Shown here: positions 9,029 to 17,347 of the stretch, piece by piece
Layout: each line of letters begins with the position of its first letter
Position numbering within the stretch: position 1 is the first letter of the stretch
Origin: Paenibacillus sp. NAIST15-1
Lineage (GTDB): Bacteria > Bacillota > Bacilli > Paenibacillales > Paenibacillaceae
NCBI RefSeq assembly: GCF_001894745.1
Contig: NZ_BBYF01000003.1
Location: 620,001-684,000, forward strand
Direction: 5' to 3'
DNA length: 64,000 nt
Program-made: the position numbers and the translations under genes
The notes under the pieces: generated by a model
Told to the model about the DNA's origin: nothing
The model's database searches: none
Seen by the model: only the letters and a program-made list of their open reading frames with translations

Positions 9029-10198
9029 TTATCGCTGCACAAGAGATTGCAATTGTTCTGTCATTTGCTTGAAACTCTGTACAAGCCGCTTCAACTCATC
9101 CTCAGAGCAGTTCGCATCCAGACTGATGCGGATTCCGCTTGCAGCAACTTGAGAGTCATGCGTCATCGCCAGCAGCACACGGCTGGGCTTATGGAGCTTC
9201 GATGAACACGCGGATTGTGTTGAGACAATAATGCCACGCTGTTCGAGGGCGTGAACCACAACCTCTGATTTCATTCCAGGGTATGATACATTGATGATAT
9301 GTGGAGCGCCATATGGAACAGCAGGACTGTTCACAACAAGCGGCTTCATCTGTGACAAATGTTCAAGTACGAATTGACGCAGGCGAACAAGCTTGTCATA
9401 GCGTTCAGACTGCCCTTCGACCGCTAGTCTGACCGCCTTAGCAAGCCCTACAATGCAGGGGACATTCTCTGTACCAGGACGAAGCTCCCCCTCTTGAGAA
9501 CCTCCATACATTAGCGGCTTCAATGCGACTTGCTTCCGCTTAACGAGGACGCCAGCCCCACGTGGCCCTTGAATCTTATGTCCCGAGAGACTATATAGGT
9601 CTACACCCCATTCAGCAAGACGAACGGGAACCTTGCCTAGGCCCTGCACCCCATCCACATGGAACGTTACTTTTGGGTAGCGGCGCAGCATATCTCCAAT
9701 TTCTCCAATAGGCTGTATAGCACCCATTTCATTGTTGACGTGCATGATACTAACGAGTATTGTATGAGGCCGAATTGCAGCCTCCACTTCGTCAGGACGG
9801 ACTCGGCCGTTCTCATCCACAGGAAGGTAGGTAACTTCAATCCCCTCCTGCTCTAGCTGCTGAACACATTTATATACGGATGCATGTTCAACTTCAGATA
9901 CGATCATATGGATTGGCTTGCCTGCAGCTTGATAGGCCTTCGCAATACCGAATATAGCAATGTTATTGCTCTCTGTCGCCCCTGATGTGAACAGTATATC
10001 TTCGGGCTCCACTTCCAGGGCACGAGCTACAACCTCGCGCGAGCGTCGAATAAGCTGCTCTGCTTGCCCCCCAGCACCATGAATCGATGAAGGGTTGGCA
10101 TACACCTGCCCCATCACCTCCGCAACCGTCCGAATAACATCCGGATGGGGGGGAGTCGATGCACAATGATCGAAATACAACTGAGTTGCGCTCACCAC
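9029..10198 (-). CDS. nifZ: Cysteine desulfurase dedicated to ThiI (NifZ type)
   Basis: 389 residues, a fold-type I PLP enzyme that releases sulfur from cysteine. Visible motifs are YFDHCASTPP at the N-terminus, the ATESNN cofactor region, VDGVQGLGK and the PLP lysine in SLSGHKIQGPRG. The active-site cysteine lies in STQSACSSKLHKPS. The pairing with thiI, 50 bp downstream, matches the B. subtilis nifZ-thiI arrangement, in which the enzyme feeds tRNA thiolation. Two adjacent GTG codons (10198 and 10195) follow GAGGAGGGAAT; the second has better spacing. Confidence 0.93.
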   Translation of the reverse strand: MVSATQLYFDHCASTPPHPDVIRTVAEVMGQVYANPSSIHGAGGQAEQLIRRSREVVARALEVEPEDILFTSGATESNNIAIFGIAKAYQAAGKPIHMIVSEVEHASVYKCVQQLEQEGIEVTYLPVDENGRVRPDEVEAAIRPHTILVSIMHVNNEMGAIQPIGEIGDMLRRYPKVTFHVDGVQGLGKVPVRLAEWGVDLYSLSGHKIQGPRGAGVLVKRKQVALKPLMYGGSQEGELRPGTENVPCIVGLAKAVRLAVEGQSERYDKLVRLRQFVLEHLSQMKPLVVNSPAVPYGAPHIINVSYPGMKSEVVVHALEQRGIIVSTQSACSSKLHKPSRVLLAMTHDSQVAASGIRISLDANCSEDELKRLVQSFKQMTEQLQSLVQR

Positions 10199-10384
10199 AT
10201 TCCCTCCTCATGACAACAAAAAAGATCAAAATCGGATCGAGGCGCAATCGGCTCCTCACCGTTGTTGATCTCATGTACGAAATAAGATGTTACTTATTTT
10301 ACACGTTTCAACATAAAAGCACCATCCCTAATCCCATGTTCTTATCGATCCTTCATGCAGCTAATGCTCCCTTGCTCCCCATAT

Positions 10385-10423
10385 AGAAAAAGCCTGATCC
10401 GGGGCAACTTACCGGTTCAAGCT
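10385..10423 (-). terminator. Terminator downstream of small two-helix membrane gene
   Basis: The stem pairs 10392-10402 with 10412-10422 (GCTTGAACCGG with CCGGATCAGGC, one G-T and one bulge), then TTTTTCTAT on the minus strand. Confidence 0.7.
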
Positions 10424-10434
10424 TGAATGCTCAC

Positions 10435-10791
10435 TTATGATGACATCGTTATGAATTGGACAAGGACGGCTAATAACCCAGCAACGGTCGCAAAGATTCC
10501 AGATGAACGACTTCCCTGCAAGTAGGCAAGAACACCTAACGCGGCGGCCCCAATCCCCATCGGAATTGGAAATAGAAAGAAGGCGATAATCGAGAAAATA
10601 ACGGCCAGCATGCCAATACCCGACCAATGATTGAGCTTCGAATGCTGTGTTGCAATGCGAAGCGTGTCTGAGAAAGTTCCCGCTTCTTGCCCAAATTCTA
10701 TATCCTGCTGCTGTTCTGGATTTCTCGCGGTATGACTTCTAACCCGGTGCCGCTTAAAACGGCGTGAATTGCGTGCTTTGTGACCTGACAT
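10435..10791 (-). CDS. Small membrane protein of unknown function
   Basis: 118 residues. The N-terminal 55 residues are soluble, strongly basic (KARNSRRFKRHRVRSH) then acidic, followed by two or three hydrophobic helices (about 58-80, 82-92 and 95-116). The arrangement resembles DUF4190-type small membrane proteins, but I cannot assign it firmly. Start ATG lies downstream of AGGAGTGAGGTGTG. It follows a DUF1540 gene and ends at its own terminator. Confidence 0.72.
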   Translation of the reverse strand: MSGHKARNSRRFKRHRVRSHTARNPEQQQDIEFGQEAGTFSDTLRIATQHSKLNHWSGIGMLAVIFSIIAFFLFPIPMGIGAAALGVLAYLQGSRSSGIFATVAGLLAVLVQFITMSS

Positions 10792-10820
10792 CACACCTCA
10801 CTCCTAGCTTCCGTTCAAGA

Positions 10821-11033
10821 TCATTTGGGCACAAACGTCTGACAGCATGTTGAAGAGGACTTAGAGGCTGTATCCTTATGGTCGCCTCGGAACGTTTCGT
10901 CCGCAAACTCTGAATTGGCCTTTACATTAGCATGTGCATCAATATCAATCATAATTTCAGAAGCTTGACAGCGAAAATCCCCCCAAAATTTACAGTTGGA
11001 TACGCTGCAGCGAACTACAGGTTTTTCACTCAC
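10821..11033 (-). CDS. DUF1540 Cys-rich small protein
   Basis: 70 residues. The Cys pattern CSVSNCKFWGDFRC near the N-terminus and STCCQTF at the C-terminus is that of DUF1540, a small probable metal-binding domain common in spore formers; its role is unknown. The start is taken as GTG (SEKPVV) 8 nt after GGAGG. An ATG two codons upstream would overlap the ribosome binding site. It is the first of two small genes read together with the membrane protein downstream. Confidence 0.8.
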   Translation of the reverse strand: MSEKPVVRCSVSNCKFWGDFRCQASEIMIDIDAHANVKANSEFADETFRGDHKDTASKSSSTCCQTFVPK

Positions 11034-11107
11034 ATCCATCACCTCCGTGTTATCAGCATGTCCTAGTCCGTGATGTCATATCCTGCTCTCTTCCTGCCAT
11101 GATCTAA

Positions 11108-11145
11108 CGAAAAAGACGCTCCGTGGCATAAACGGAACGTCTTCG
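11108..11145 (-). terminator. Terminator of the YpuI-like gene
   Basis: An 11-bp stem with one mismatch (11114-11124 with 11132-11142) is followed by TCTTTTTCG on the minus strand, 25 bp beyond the YpuI-like stop codon. Confidence 0.82.
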
Positions 11146-11167
11146 TAATTGATATATTTGGAATTCC

Positions 11168-11668
11168 TTATTTCGAGCCTTGCATACGACGCTGCGTTAA
11201 ATAGTCACTCTCATAATAGGCAAGCTCATCGCGGAGATCTTCGAACAGCTTCACAACCGACAGAACAATATCCCTCGCTGCTCGAACAGGCTTCTTCCGG
11301 AAACGAATTGCGTCTTGACCCGTATACGCGTATCGACCATCCTCTGAATAACACTCGTTCTTCGGGTAGAAGAAGGCATTCACACAATGATGATACACTT
11401 CGTACAAGCAGTGCTCGCCAAATGCCGTATCAAAGGTTGCTCTTCTTAACGCAACACCCAGCCGTTCATAGCTCTGCTCCGTGAATACGAGCAAATGCCG
11501 AATATCCGTCAGGAATCCTTTATAGAAACTAACAGTCTCGTCTTCCTCATTCCCTTGAACAAGAGCAGTTAGCGAATACTCATTTAAAAATTGCTCAAGC
11601 TTATCAATCGCTTCCTTAAGTTTGTCCTTCGAAACTTCGCATTGCTGCTTCACATTGGATGCTGGCAT
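11168..11668 (-). CDS. ypuI: YpuI/DUF3907 family protein
   Basis: 166 residues, cytosolic, mainly helical, without membrane segments. It begins MPASNVKQQCEVSKDKLKEA and contains HCLYEVYHHCVNAFFYPK, then a basic segment RFRKKPVRAARDI. This matches the DUF3907 (YpuI) family of Bacilli, whose function is unknown. Start ATG follows GGGGGAGCTTTC. It is a single-gene unit with its own terminator, transcribed divergently from the subtilase gene. Confidence 0.75.
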   Translation of the reverse strand: MPASNVKQQCEVSKDKLKEAIDKLEQFLNEYSLTALVQGNEEDETVSFYKGFLTDIRHLLVFTEQSYERLGVALRRATFDTAFGEHCLYEVYHHCVNAFFYPKNECYSEDGRYAYTGQDAIRFRKKPVRAARDIVLSVVKLFEDLRDELAYYESDYLTQRRMQGSK

Positions 11669-11925
11669 GAAAGCTCCCCCTTACCCCATTCGTCCATTTG
11701 GAATTTCAACTCTTCGGGCATCCGATTTGGAATCATTTTCATTTCCCCTTCATCCTACCACAATCCGATCATGATGGGTATCATTTTCCGCCGCGTCCCG
11801 AATAAATTCGTGTACCAATTCTCAACCTATAAACAGGTCTGTTCACGATACGATATCTGCAGCCGAGAGGCGCTTGATATCAAAAGGCAGGACAATTAGG
11901 AAGGAACGCTAGAGGAGGAAGTTGT

Positions 11926-13881
11926 ATGCAGCGACGATATGTGGTTGGAATAGTTGCTCTCTGTGCAGCCGTACTTACGATCCCGCTATTATGGGCTCCA
12001 GATCGCCATCCCGAGCCAAGGGGCATGACGACAGCCGCACACGAAGAGAGCATGAAAAAACAAATCTTGCATCAGGACGTTACACGCACAAGCCGGATGT
12101 TCGCCATTGATTCCAGACGTGATCTGGAAGATGCGCTTGCCAATTGGGGAGCCAAGACTCATGCCCAGAAGCAGGATACCGTTCAGCAATTTATGAAATC
12201 CCATCCCCACTTCGTGTACATGAAATGGGTCGAAGGTGGTTCAACCGCTTGGGAGAAAGGAAATGTACCGAAGGATGAGCGCTGGGACGCCAACAAGCAG
12301 CTCGAGAGTTATGTTCGGACTGCTACCATGAACGTAACGAAGCAGCAGTCATATTCCTCTCCTGAAGTGTTAGTGAATGGGAAAAGCCATATGGTCATTG
12401 GCATTGCCTCTCCCCAATCGCAGCAGGGGATTGTCGCAATCGTGAATCAAGATGTCATCCAGACCGTACGCAAGCATCAGCAAAAAAATCTTCGACTTGT
12501 ACCTTACCCGCCTGAATCCAAGTACCGTGTCAAGTCTGTCGATTCCAACTCGATGCGGGATGTAAAGGTTCAAGACGGAGAAGATAACGCCGGCACAAGC
12601 CATTATTATGAGAATGAAATCGTCGTGCGCTTCCGTTCTGACCCCGACACCATTCAATTGCAGCGTATGATGCGGGATACTGGGTGCGCACACCCGCGCA
12701 AGCTCGGTTACACGTATGTGTTTCGTTCTCATAAGATGAGTGTTAAGCAATTAACTTCTTATTTCAAACAATTCAATCCGATATACAGTGAGCCTCATTT
12801 TCTATATATGACAAATGAGAAGCCCTCACCAGTTCCATCGACTCCTTCTTCTCAAGCTCGCCCCAAGACATTGAATGAACCGACACAAGGGGATGCTGCT
12901 GAGGAACCAAATGATGCGTTGTACAAGGCTTATCAATGGAATTTGCCGAATATCCATACGAACCGAGGATGGATGACGAGCAAAGGGGCCAAAGATGTCA
13001 TTGTGGCGGTTGTCGATACCGGCGTCGATTCCAATCATCGTGATTTGCAAGGCAAGCTGCTGAAGGGTTATAACGTCTTTGATAAAAACCAGCCTCCAAA
13101 AGATGAAGTCGGACATGGTACTCATGTAGCCGGCATTATTGGCGCTACTGTCAATAATGGTGAAGGCATTGCCGGGATTACATGGTACAATCCGATTCTT
13201 CCAGTCAAAGCGCTTGACAATAACGGATCAGGTACATCGTACTCTGTTGCGGAAGGAATTATTTGGGCGACTGACAATGGAGCCAAGGTCATCAACATGA
13301 GCTTAGGCAACTATGTCGATGGCGCATTTCTGCATGATGCAGTCAAGTATGCCTATGATCGCGATGTCGTGCTGATCGCTGCAACGGGCAATGACAATAC
13401 CCGGCGTCCTGGATACCCTGCTGCTTATCCAGAAGTATTTGCCGTATCCGCTACGGATGCGAATCAGAAGCGCGCTTCCTTCTCCAACTACGGCAACTAC
13501 GTAGATGTTGTGGCGCCCGGCACGTCGATTGCAAGCACGTATCCGAACAATCAATATGCGGCATTGTCAGGCACTTCAATGGCTTGCCCGCATGTATCCG
13601 CATTGGCTGCACTTATTCGCTCCGTGAATCCTTCGTTAAAGAATACGGAGGTGTACGATATTATGCGGCAGAGTGTAGTCGACTTAGGAACACCGGGTAA
13701 AGATATGTATTATGGCTATGGTGAAATTGATGTCGCACAGGCCCTAAGCCTTGCAGAGCAAGGAACAACATCATTGTCGCTGCTTCCGCAAAATATTGCA
13801 CGCGAAATCAAGCGCACGATTGCTCAATATGTGAAGCGTCCATCTACGCCATCTTCAATAATCCCCGCTTCCCAGCCGTAA
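11926..13881 (+). CDS. Secreted or membrane-anchored S8 (subtilisin-like) serine protease with Cache-like N-terminal region
   Basis: 651 residues. A signal peptide or anchor spans about 5-24. Residues about 60-185 resemble a Cache/PDC sensor fold (MKSHPHFVYMKWVEG, later HMVIGIASP and GIVAIVNQDVI). Residues about 220-295 resemble a fervidolysin-type prodomain (ENEIVVRFRSD to YSEPHFLYM). The catalytic domain follows from about 320 with Asp364 (VVDTGVD), His397 (GHGTHVAG), oxyanion Asn489 (ATGND) and Ser551 (SGTSMACPH). All catalytic residues are present, so it should be active outside the membrane. Start ATG follows GAGGAGGAAGTTGT. It stands alone on the plus strand with its own terminator. Confidence 0.93.
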   Translation: MQRRYVVGIVALCAAVLTIPLLWAPDRHPEPRGMTTAAHEESMKKQILHQDVTRTSRMFAIDSRRDLEDALANWGAKTHAQKQDTVQQFMKSHPHFVYMKWVEGGSTAWEKGNVPKDERWDANKQLESYVRTATMNVTKQQSYSSPEVLVNGKSHMVIGIASPQSQQGIVAIVNQDVIQTVRKHQQKNLRLVPYPPESKYRVKSVDSNSMRDVKVQDGEDNAGTSHYYENEIVVRFRSDPDTIQLQRMMRDTGCAHPRKLGYTYVFRSHKMSVKQLTSYFKQFNPIYSEPHFLYMTNEKPSPVPSTPSSQARPKTLNEPTQGDAAEEPNDALYKAYQWNLPNIHTNRGWMTSKGAKDVIVAVVDTGVDSNHRDLQGKLLKGYNVFDKNQPPKDEVGHGTHVAGIIGATVNNGEGIAGITWYNPILPVKALDNNGSGTSYSVAEGIIWATDNGAKVINMSLGNYVDGAFLHDAVKYAYDRDVVLIAATGNDNTRRPGYPAAYPEVFAVSATDANQKRASFSNYGNYVDVVAPGTSIASTYPNNQYAALSGTSMACPHVSALAALIRSVNPSLKNTEVYDIMRQSVVDLGTPGKDMYYGYGEIDVAQALSLAEQGTTSLSLLPQNIAREIKRTIAQYVKRPSTPSSIIPASQP

Positions 13882-13929
13882 ACGACTTATGGCCATGGGA
13901 TGGGACATTGTAGCTGATGTCCTCCAACC

Positions 13930-13964
13930 AAAAACCCCCGCACAGCTTGTGTGCGGGGGTTCTT
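13930..13964. terminator. Bidirectional terminator between the subtilase gene and rnpB
   Basis: A 12-bp GC-rich stem AACCCCCGCACA/TGTGTGCGGGGGTT (13933-13961) has T-rich tails on both sides. It can end the protease transcript on the plus strand and the RNase P RNA transcript on the minus strand. Confidence 0.88.
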
Positions 13965-14082
13965 ATAATCTTGTATTGAGGCTGTGCAACCAAATGCAGC
14001 AGCTGAGTTGACTCGTTCTTGTTAGACATCTGCATTATACACTCCGTACACAATGCATCCTTCGAACAATAAGTGTTGTAGC

Positions 14083-14490
14083 TCCGGAAAGTTTGCCGTA
14101 AGCCGGGTTCTGTACTGATCGTGGTATTACGGGAGCTACCCTTCCACTACAAAGTGACAATCATCTATCTAGACCGTACATTGCTGCACGGTTCAAGCGA
14201 CCAACCCAGACGCACCTCGGGCTAAGGCTGCCCTTGCGGGCATGCATCTCATTAGGTCTTGCTCCAGATGGGGTTTACCAGGAACGAAGTCACCAACGCT
14301 CCTCGTGGTCTCTTACACCACGGTTCCACCCTTGCCTGTGCTGCCGAAGCAGCCATCGGCGGTCCATTTCTGTGGCACTATCCTTCAGCTCGCGCTGACT
14401 GGACATTATCCAGCACCCTGCCCTATGGAGCCCGGACTTTCCTCTCGTGACCAAGTCACCAGCGATTGTCTGTCAAACTTTCCGTCAACA
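14083..14490 (-). ncRNA. rnpB: RNase P RNA (catalytic subunit), A-type sequence features
   Basis: The universal RNase P motifs are present: GAGGAAAGTCCGGGCTC near the 5' end and ACAGAACCCGGCTTA near the 3' end. P1 is formed by GGAAAGTTTG pairing perfectly with CAAACTTTCC. CCATAGGGCAGGGTGCTGG, GGAGCAAGACC and GGTCTAGATAGATGA closely follow the A-type (E. coli-like) layout rather than the B-type of Bacillus. An extra hairpin near the 3' end (GTGG...CCAC enclosing GGG...CCC) is a likely P19. The RNA matures tRNA 5' ends. Ends are estimated from P1 and the promoter. Confidence 0.95.
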
Positions 14491-14496
14491 TTCGTT

Positions 14497-14525
14497 AGTA
14501 TACAAGTTTCGCGCAAGAAACTCAA
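14497..14525 (-). promoter_or_regulatory. Sigma-A promoter of rnpB
   Basis: TTGAGT (14520-14525), a 17-bp spacer and TATACT (14497-14502) on the minus strand. It lies just inside the space after the Nif3 stop codon; the predicted start is near 14490, matching the 5' end of RNase P RNA. Confidence 0.75.
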
Positions 14526-14535
14526 CCGTCAACTT

Positions 14536-15651
14536 TTACAAAAACTGAAATGGCTCGGTATTTGTGGAAGAAGCTACGAATTGTGTCGATACTCCCTTGT
14601 CAGATGCCACCTGCTGCAGGCGTCCTGCGACATCCTGCTTCATCATCTTCTCTGCATTATGGCCCGGATCAATTATTGCAAGACCTGCAGCGAGTGCATC
14701 GTGGGCAGTGTGGTAATCCACATCTCCCGTGACGAGCACATCCGCTCCGTGGAATATCGCATGATGGATATATCGGGCGCCTGAACCGCCGAGGACAGCA
14801 ACCTTGCGCACAGAACGATCCAGATTGCCGACCACACGTACATTCGATACCTCGAAGCTGCTCTTCACCTGCTCTGATAATTGATGAAGAGTTACAGCTT
14901 CAGTCAGCTTGCCTACTCGGCCCAAGCCATACTCTGTTCCTTGAATATCTACAGGGTAGAGATCATAAGCGACTTCCTCGTATGGATGCGCCTTAAACAT
15001 CGCTTGCAGCACACGGCTTCGAACCGACTTCGGAATAATTGTCTCAATTCGTACTTCTGGTACATTCTCCAGCTTGCCCGCTTGTCCGATATGCGGATTC
15101 GTGCCGTCGCCAGGCTTGAACGTGCCGAAGCCTTCACTATTGAAGCTGCAATGGCTGTAGTTCCCGATGTGCCCAGCCCCGGCATCCAATATTGCAGCAC
15201 GGACTTCATCTGCATGCGTCTGCGGTACAAATACAACCAGCTTGTGCATCTGCTCCTGCTGCAGCGTTTCGAGGACACGGACATTCGTAAGCTGGAGGCG
15301 TTCCGCCATCAAATCATTCATGCCCCCTACTGCCACATCGTAATTCGTGTGTGAGATGTATACCGAGATGTCATGCTTGATGAGCTTCTCATATAATCGG
15401 CCGGCAGGGGTATCTGTCTGTAAATGCTTCAAAGGTCGGAAAATGATTGCATGGTGAGCGATAATGAGGTTCGCTTGCTGAGCGATAGCTTCCTCCACGA
15501 CCTCTTCATTCACATCGAGTGCAACGAGTACTTTCGCTACTTCCTTATTTAGCGAACCTAGTTGAAGCCCAATTCGATCATCTGGTACAGCCAATGACTT
15601 AGGCGCCAGCTGCTCCATCCACTGAATTATTGTTGACCCTTTCGCAAACAT
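14536..15651 (-). CDS. Nif3-like dinuclear metal-centre protein (YqfO type)
   Basis: 371 residues. It has the Nif3/GTP cyclohydrolase I type 2 fold: metal ligands in NLIIAHHAIIF and the C-terminal DPGHNAE, plus the inserted PII-like domain (about residues 130-235) typical of the longer Bacillus YqfO form. The enzymatic role is still debated. The start overlaps the trmK stop by 25 bp and is preceded by TGGAGGCG. Pairing with trmK next to sigA is conserved in Bacilli. Confidence 0.93.
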   Translation of the reverse strand: MFAKGSTIIQWMEQLAPKSLAVPDDRIGLQLGSLNKEVAKVLVALDVNEEVVEEAIAQQANLIIAHHAIIFRPLKHLQTDTPAGRLYEKLIKHDISVYISHTNYDVAVGGMNDLMAERLQLTNVRVLETLQQEQMHKLVVFVPQTHADEVRAAILDAGAGHIGNYSHCSFNSEGFGTFKPGDGTNPHIGQAGKLENVPEVRIETIIPKSVRSRVLQAMFKAHPYEEVAYDLYPVDIQGTEYGLGRVGKLTEAVTLHQLSEQVKSSFEVSNVRVVGNLDRSVRKVAVLGGSGARYIHHAIFHGADVLVTGDVDYHTAHDALAAGLAIIDPGHNAEKMMKQDVAGRLQQVASDKGVSTQFVASSTNTEPFQFL

Positions 15652-16394
15652 TCAATAATCGCCTCCAGTTCCGCTTTGTTCTGAACGAATACTTCTCGAC
15701 GCTGCTTCGCCTCTTCACTCTCGGCCTGTTCCATTGTACGCAGTACACGCTCCCGCTTCGCTACTTCACGCTTCCATTTCTCAAAGAATACATCTGTAGG
15801 AGCTTGCGACAGCAGTGGGCCGAATTGCAGCAGCCACTCCTCTGACAGCATCTTCCCACATAATAAAGGCCGAGACTCGTACAGACGAGCGTTATGTGTC
15901 TCTGCTGATTCGAACTGGCGCTCTGCAAGCAGAACCTCATAAATTTTGCCGTCTTCCTCTAAAATATGCTCCTTAAGCAGTGCCCAGCCTTCCTTGCGAA
16001 GCCAGCGACGAACGATATCCTCGCCCACATTCGGCTGGAGGATGAGTCGCTTGACCCCCTCAAGCTTCTCAGGTTGAGCTGATAATATACTGACAATGAG
16101 GCTCCCCCCCATTCCAGCGATAGAAATGCAGTCCACCTCATTAGGCTCCAATACGGCAAGCCCATCACCAAGCCGGACCTGTACAATATTCTCCAAGCGA
16201 GATCCGAGCACTTGGCGTCTAGCTGCTTCATACGGACCTTGATTCACTTCACCTGCGACGCCATAAGAAATAATGCCTTGCTTCGCCAAATAAGATGGCA
16301 GCAGCGCATGGTCAGAACCGATATCTGCAAGTTTGCTGCCTTCAGGCACCCAATCCGCAATCCATTGTAGTCGTTTGGACAGTTTGATGTTCAC
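15627..16394 (-). CDS. trmK: tRNA (adenine22-N1)-methyltransferase TrmK
   Basis: 255 residues. It is a class I SAM methyltransferase with motif I LADIGSDHALLPSYLA, and a C-terminal coiled coil (about 190-250; WKREVAKRERVLRTMEQ and following). It methylates N1 of A22 in tRNAs, often tRNA-Ser and tRNA-Leu. The start is a GTG (16394) inside the 3' end of the preceding membrane-protein gene (53-bp overlap), with a weak GGTGAA site. It is followed by nif3 with overlapping ends, so the three genes are probably one transcript. Confidence 0.93.
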   Translation of the reverse strand: MNIKLSKRLQWIADWVPEGSKLADIGSDHALLPSYLAKQGIISYGVAGEVNQGPYEAARRQVLGSRLENIVQVRLGDGLAVLEPNEVDCISIAGMGGSLIVSILSAQPEKLEGVKRLILQPNVGEDIVRRWLRKEGWALLKEHILEEDGKIYEVLLAERQFESAETHNARLYESRPLLCGKMLSEEWLLQFGPLLSQAPTDVFFEKWKREVAKRERVLRTMEQAESEEAKQRREVFVQNKAELEAIIECLRKGQQ

Positions 16395-17253
16395 GAATCC
16401 ATTTCACCCACTGTTGTCTAAAGTAATATCCCATGTAAAACGTAATAAAAAGCTTCATTAGCATAAATAGCAGAACCTCGCCACCAGTATTAAGCTTCAG
16501 TGTGATGATTCTGCCAAGCCAAGCGGCCTCAGGCATATGCCAAGCAATCAGGGAAGCTATCAGCAGCCCTGCTGAAGCTGAAGGAAGAACACTGTGCATC
16601 ACCCAAGCCATCCAGATGAATAATAAGCTCTCTGGAAGCCACAACCACTGCGTCTCAATGAGCGTAAGTTCTCCCCCCATTGAATAGAGAATTACCGCAT
16701 AGGCGATCGCCAGCAGGAGCCAACCGAAACCCTGCATTCCGCCGCGCCGCAGTAGCAATCCTGTTATGATCCATAAGAGCCCTGCTCCAATCAGCCACAG
16801 CGCCACGCCATACCAGGAAAGCCATTGATGCAGCATGAGAATGGCAAGCGCGCCAAGCATGCTTACAGCGTTGCCGAGACTTATAAATACCGCGATTTGC
16901 ACTTTACTTTTCTTTACCGCATACTTTGAATTGAAGACGGCAAGCCCATAGTTAATAAGGGCAAATAAGGCGACAGCCCCAATTTGCATTGGAATGTCAA
17001 AAGCGGTAAAATGAAATCCAGCAGTACAGAACAAACCAGAAATGATAAATAACGCCAGCCATTTGGCGGCAGGAAGATCGGCCAGCCATTCCGCGAAGCG
17101 TCTGTTAGATACCACAGACGGCTCAGCTGCTTCTGTTGATTCTGGCAGTTGGTACAATTGAGCAAGGAATTCGCAATAGCGTTCCGGCAATAATCGATTA
17201 TGTCTCCAACGTGCAATTTCCTGCGACATCCATTGGCGCTGCTTCTGATCCAT
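16342..17253 (-). CDS. Uncharacterised polytopic membrane protein
   Basis: 303 residues. A soluble N-terminal part of about 65 residues (MDQKQRQWMSQEIARWR) resembles the short leader of DUF2157-type membrane proteins. About nine hydrophobic helices follow, and the C-terminus ends in a soluble tail that overlaps the start of trmK. No transporter or enzyme motif is evident. The ATG chosen is 12-13 nt from AGGAG, so the start is uncertain; an upstream in-frame extension looks non-coding. It lies between the sigA terminator and trmK. Confidence 0.75.
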   Translation of the reverse strand: MDQKQRQWMSQEIARWRHNRLLPERYCEFLAQLYQLPESTEAAEPSVVSNRRFAEWLADLPAAKWLALFIISGLFCTAGFHFTAFDIPMQIGAVALFALINYGLAVFNSKYAVKKSKVQIAVFISLGNAVSMLGALAILMLHQWLSWYGVALWLIGAGLLWIITGLLLRRGGMQGFGWLLLAIAYAVILYSMGGELTLIETQWLWLPESLLFIWMAWVMHSVLPSASAGLLIASLIAWHMPEAAWLGRIITLKLNTGGEVLLFMLMKLFITFYMGYYFRQQWVKWIREHQTVQTTTMDCGLGA

Positions 17254-17293
17254 GAGGCTTGTCACGCTCCTGTGTGGGAATACCTTACATGGC

Positions 17294-17338
17294 GACAAAA
17301 GACCTTCCCCACGCATACTGCGCGCAAGAAGGTCTCGT
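17294..17338 (-). terminator. Terminator of the dnaG-sigA unit
   Basis: Stem AGACCTTC/GAAGGTCT (17301-17334) with a roughly 20-nt loop, then TTTTGTC on the minus strand, 10-50 bp past the sigA stop codon. Confidence 0.75.
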
Positions 17339-17347
17339 CGTTAGCCA

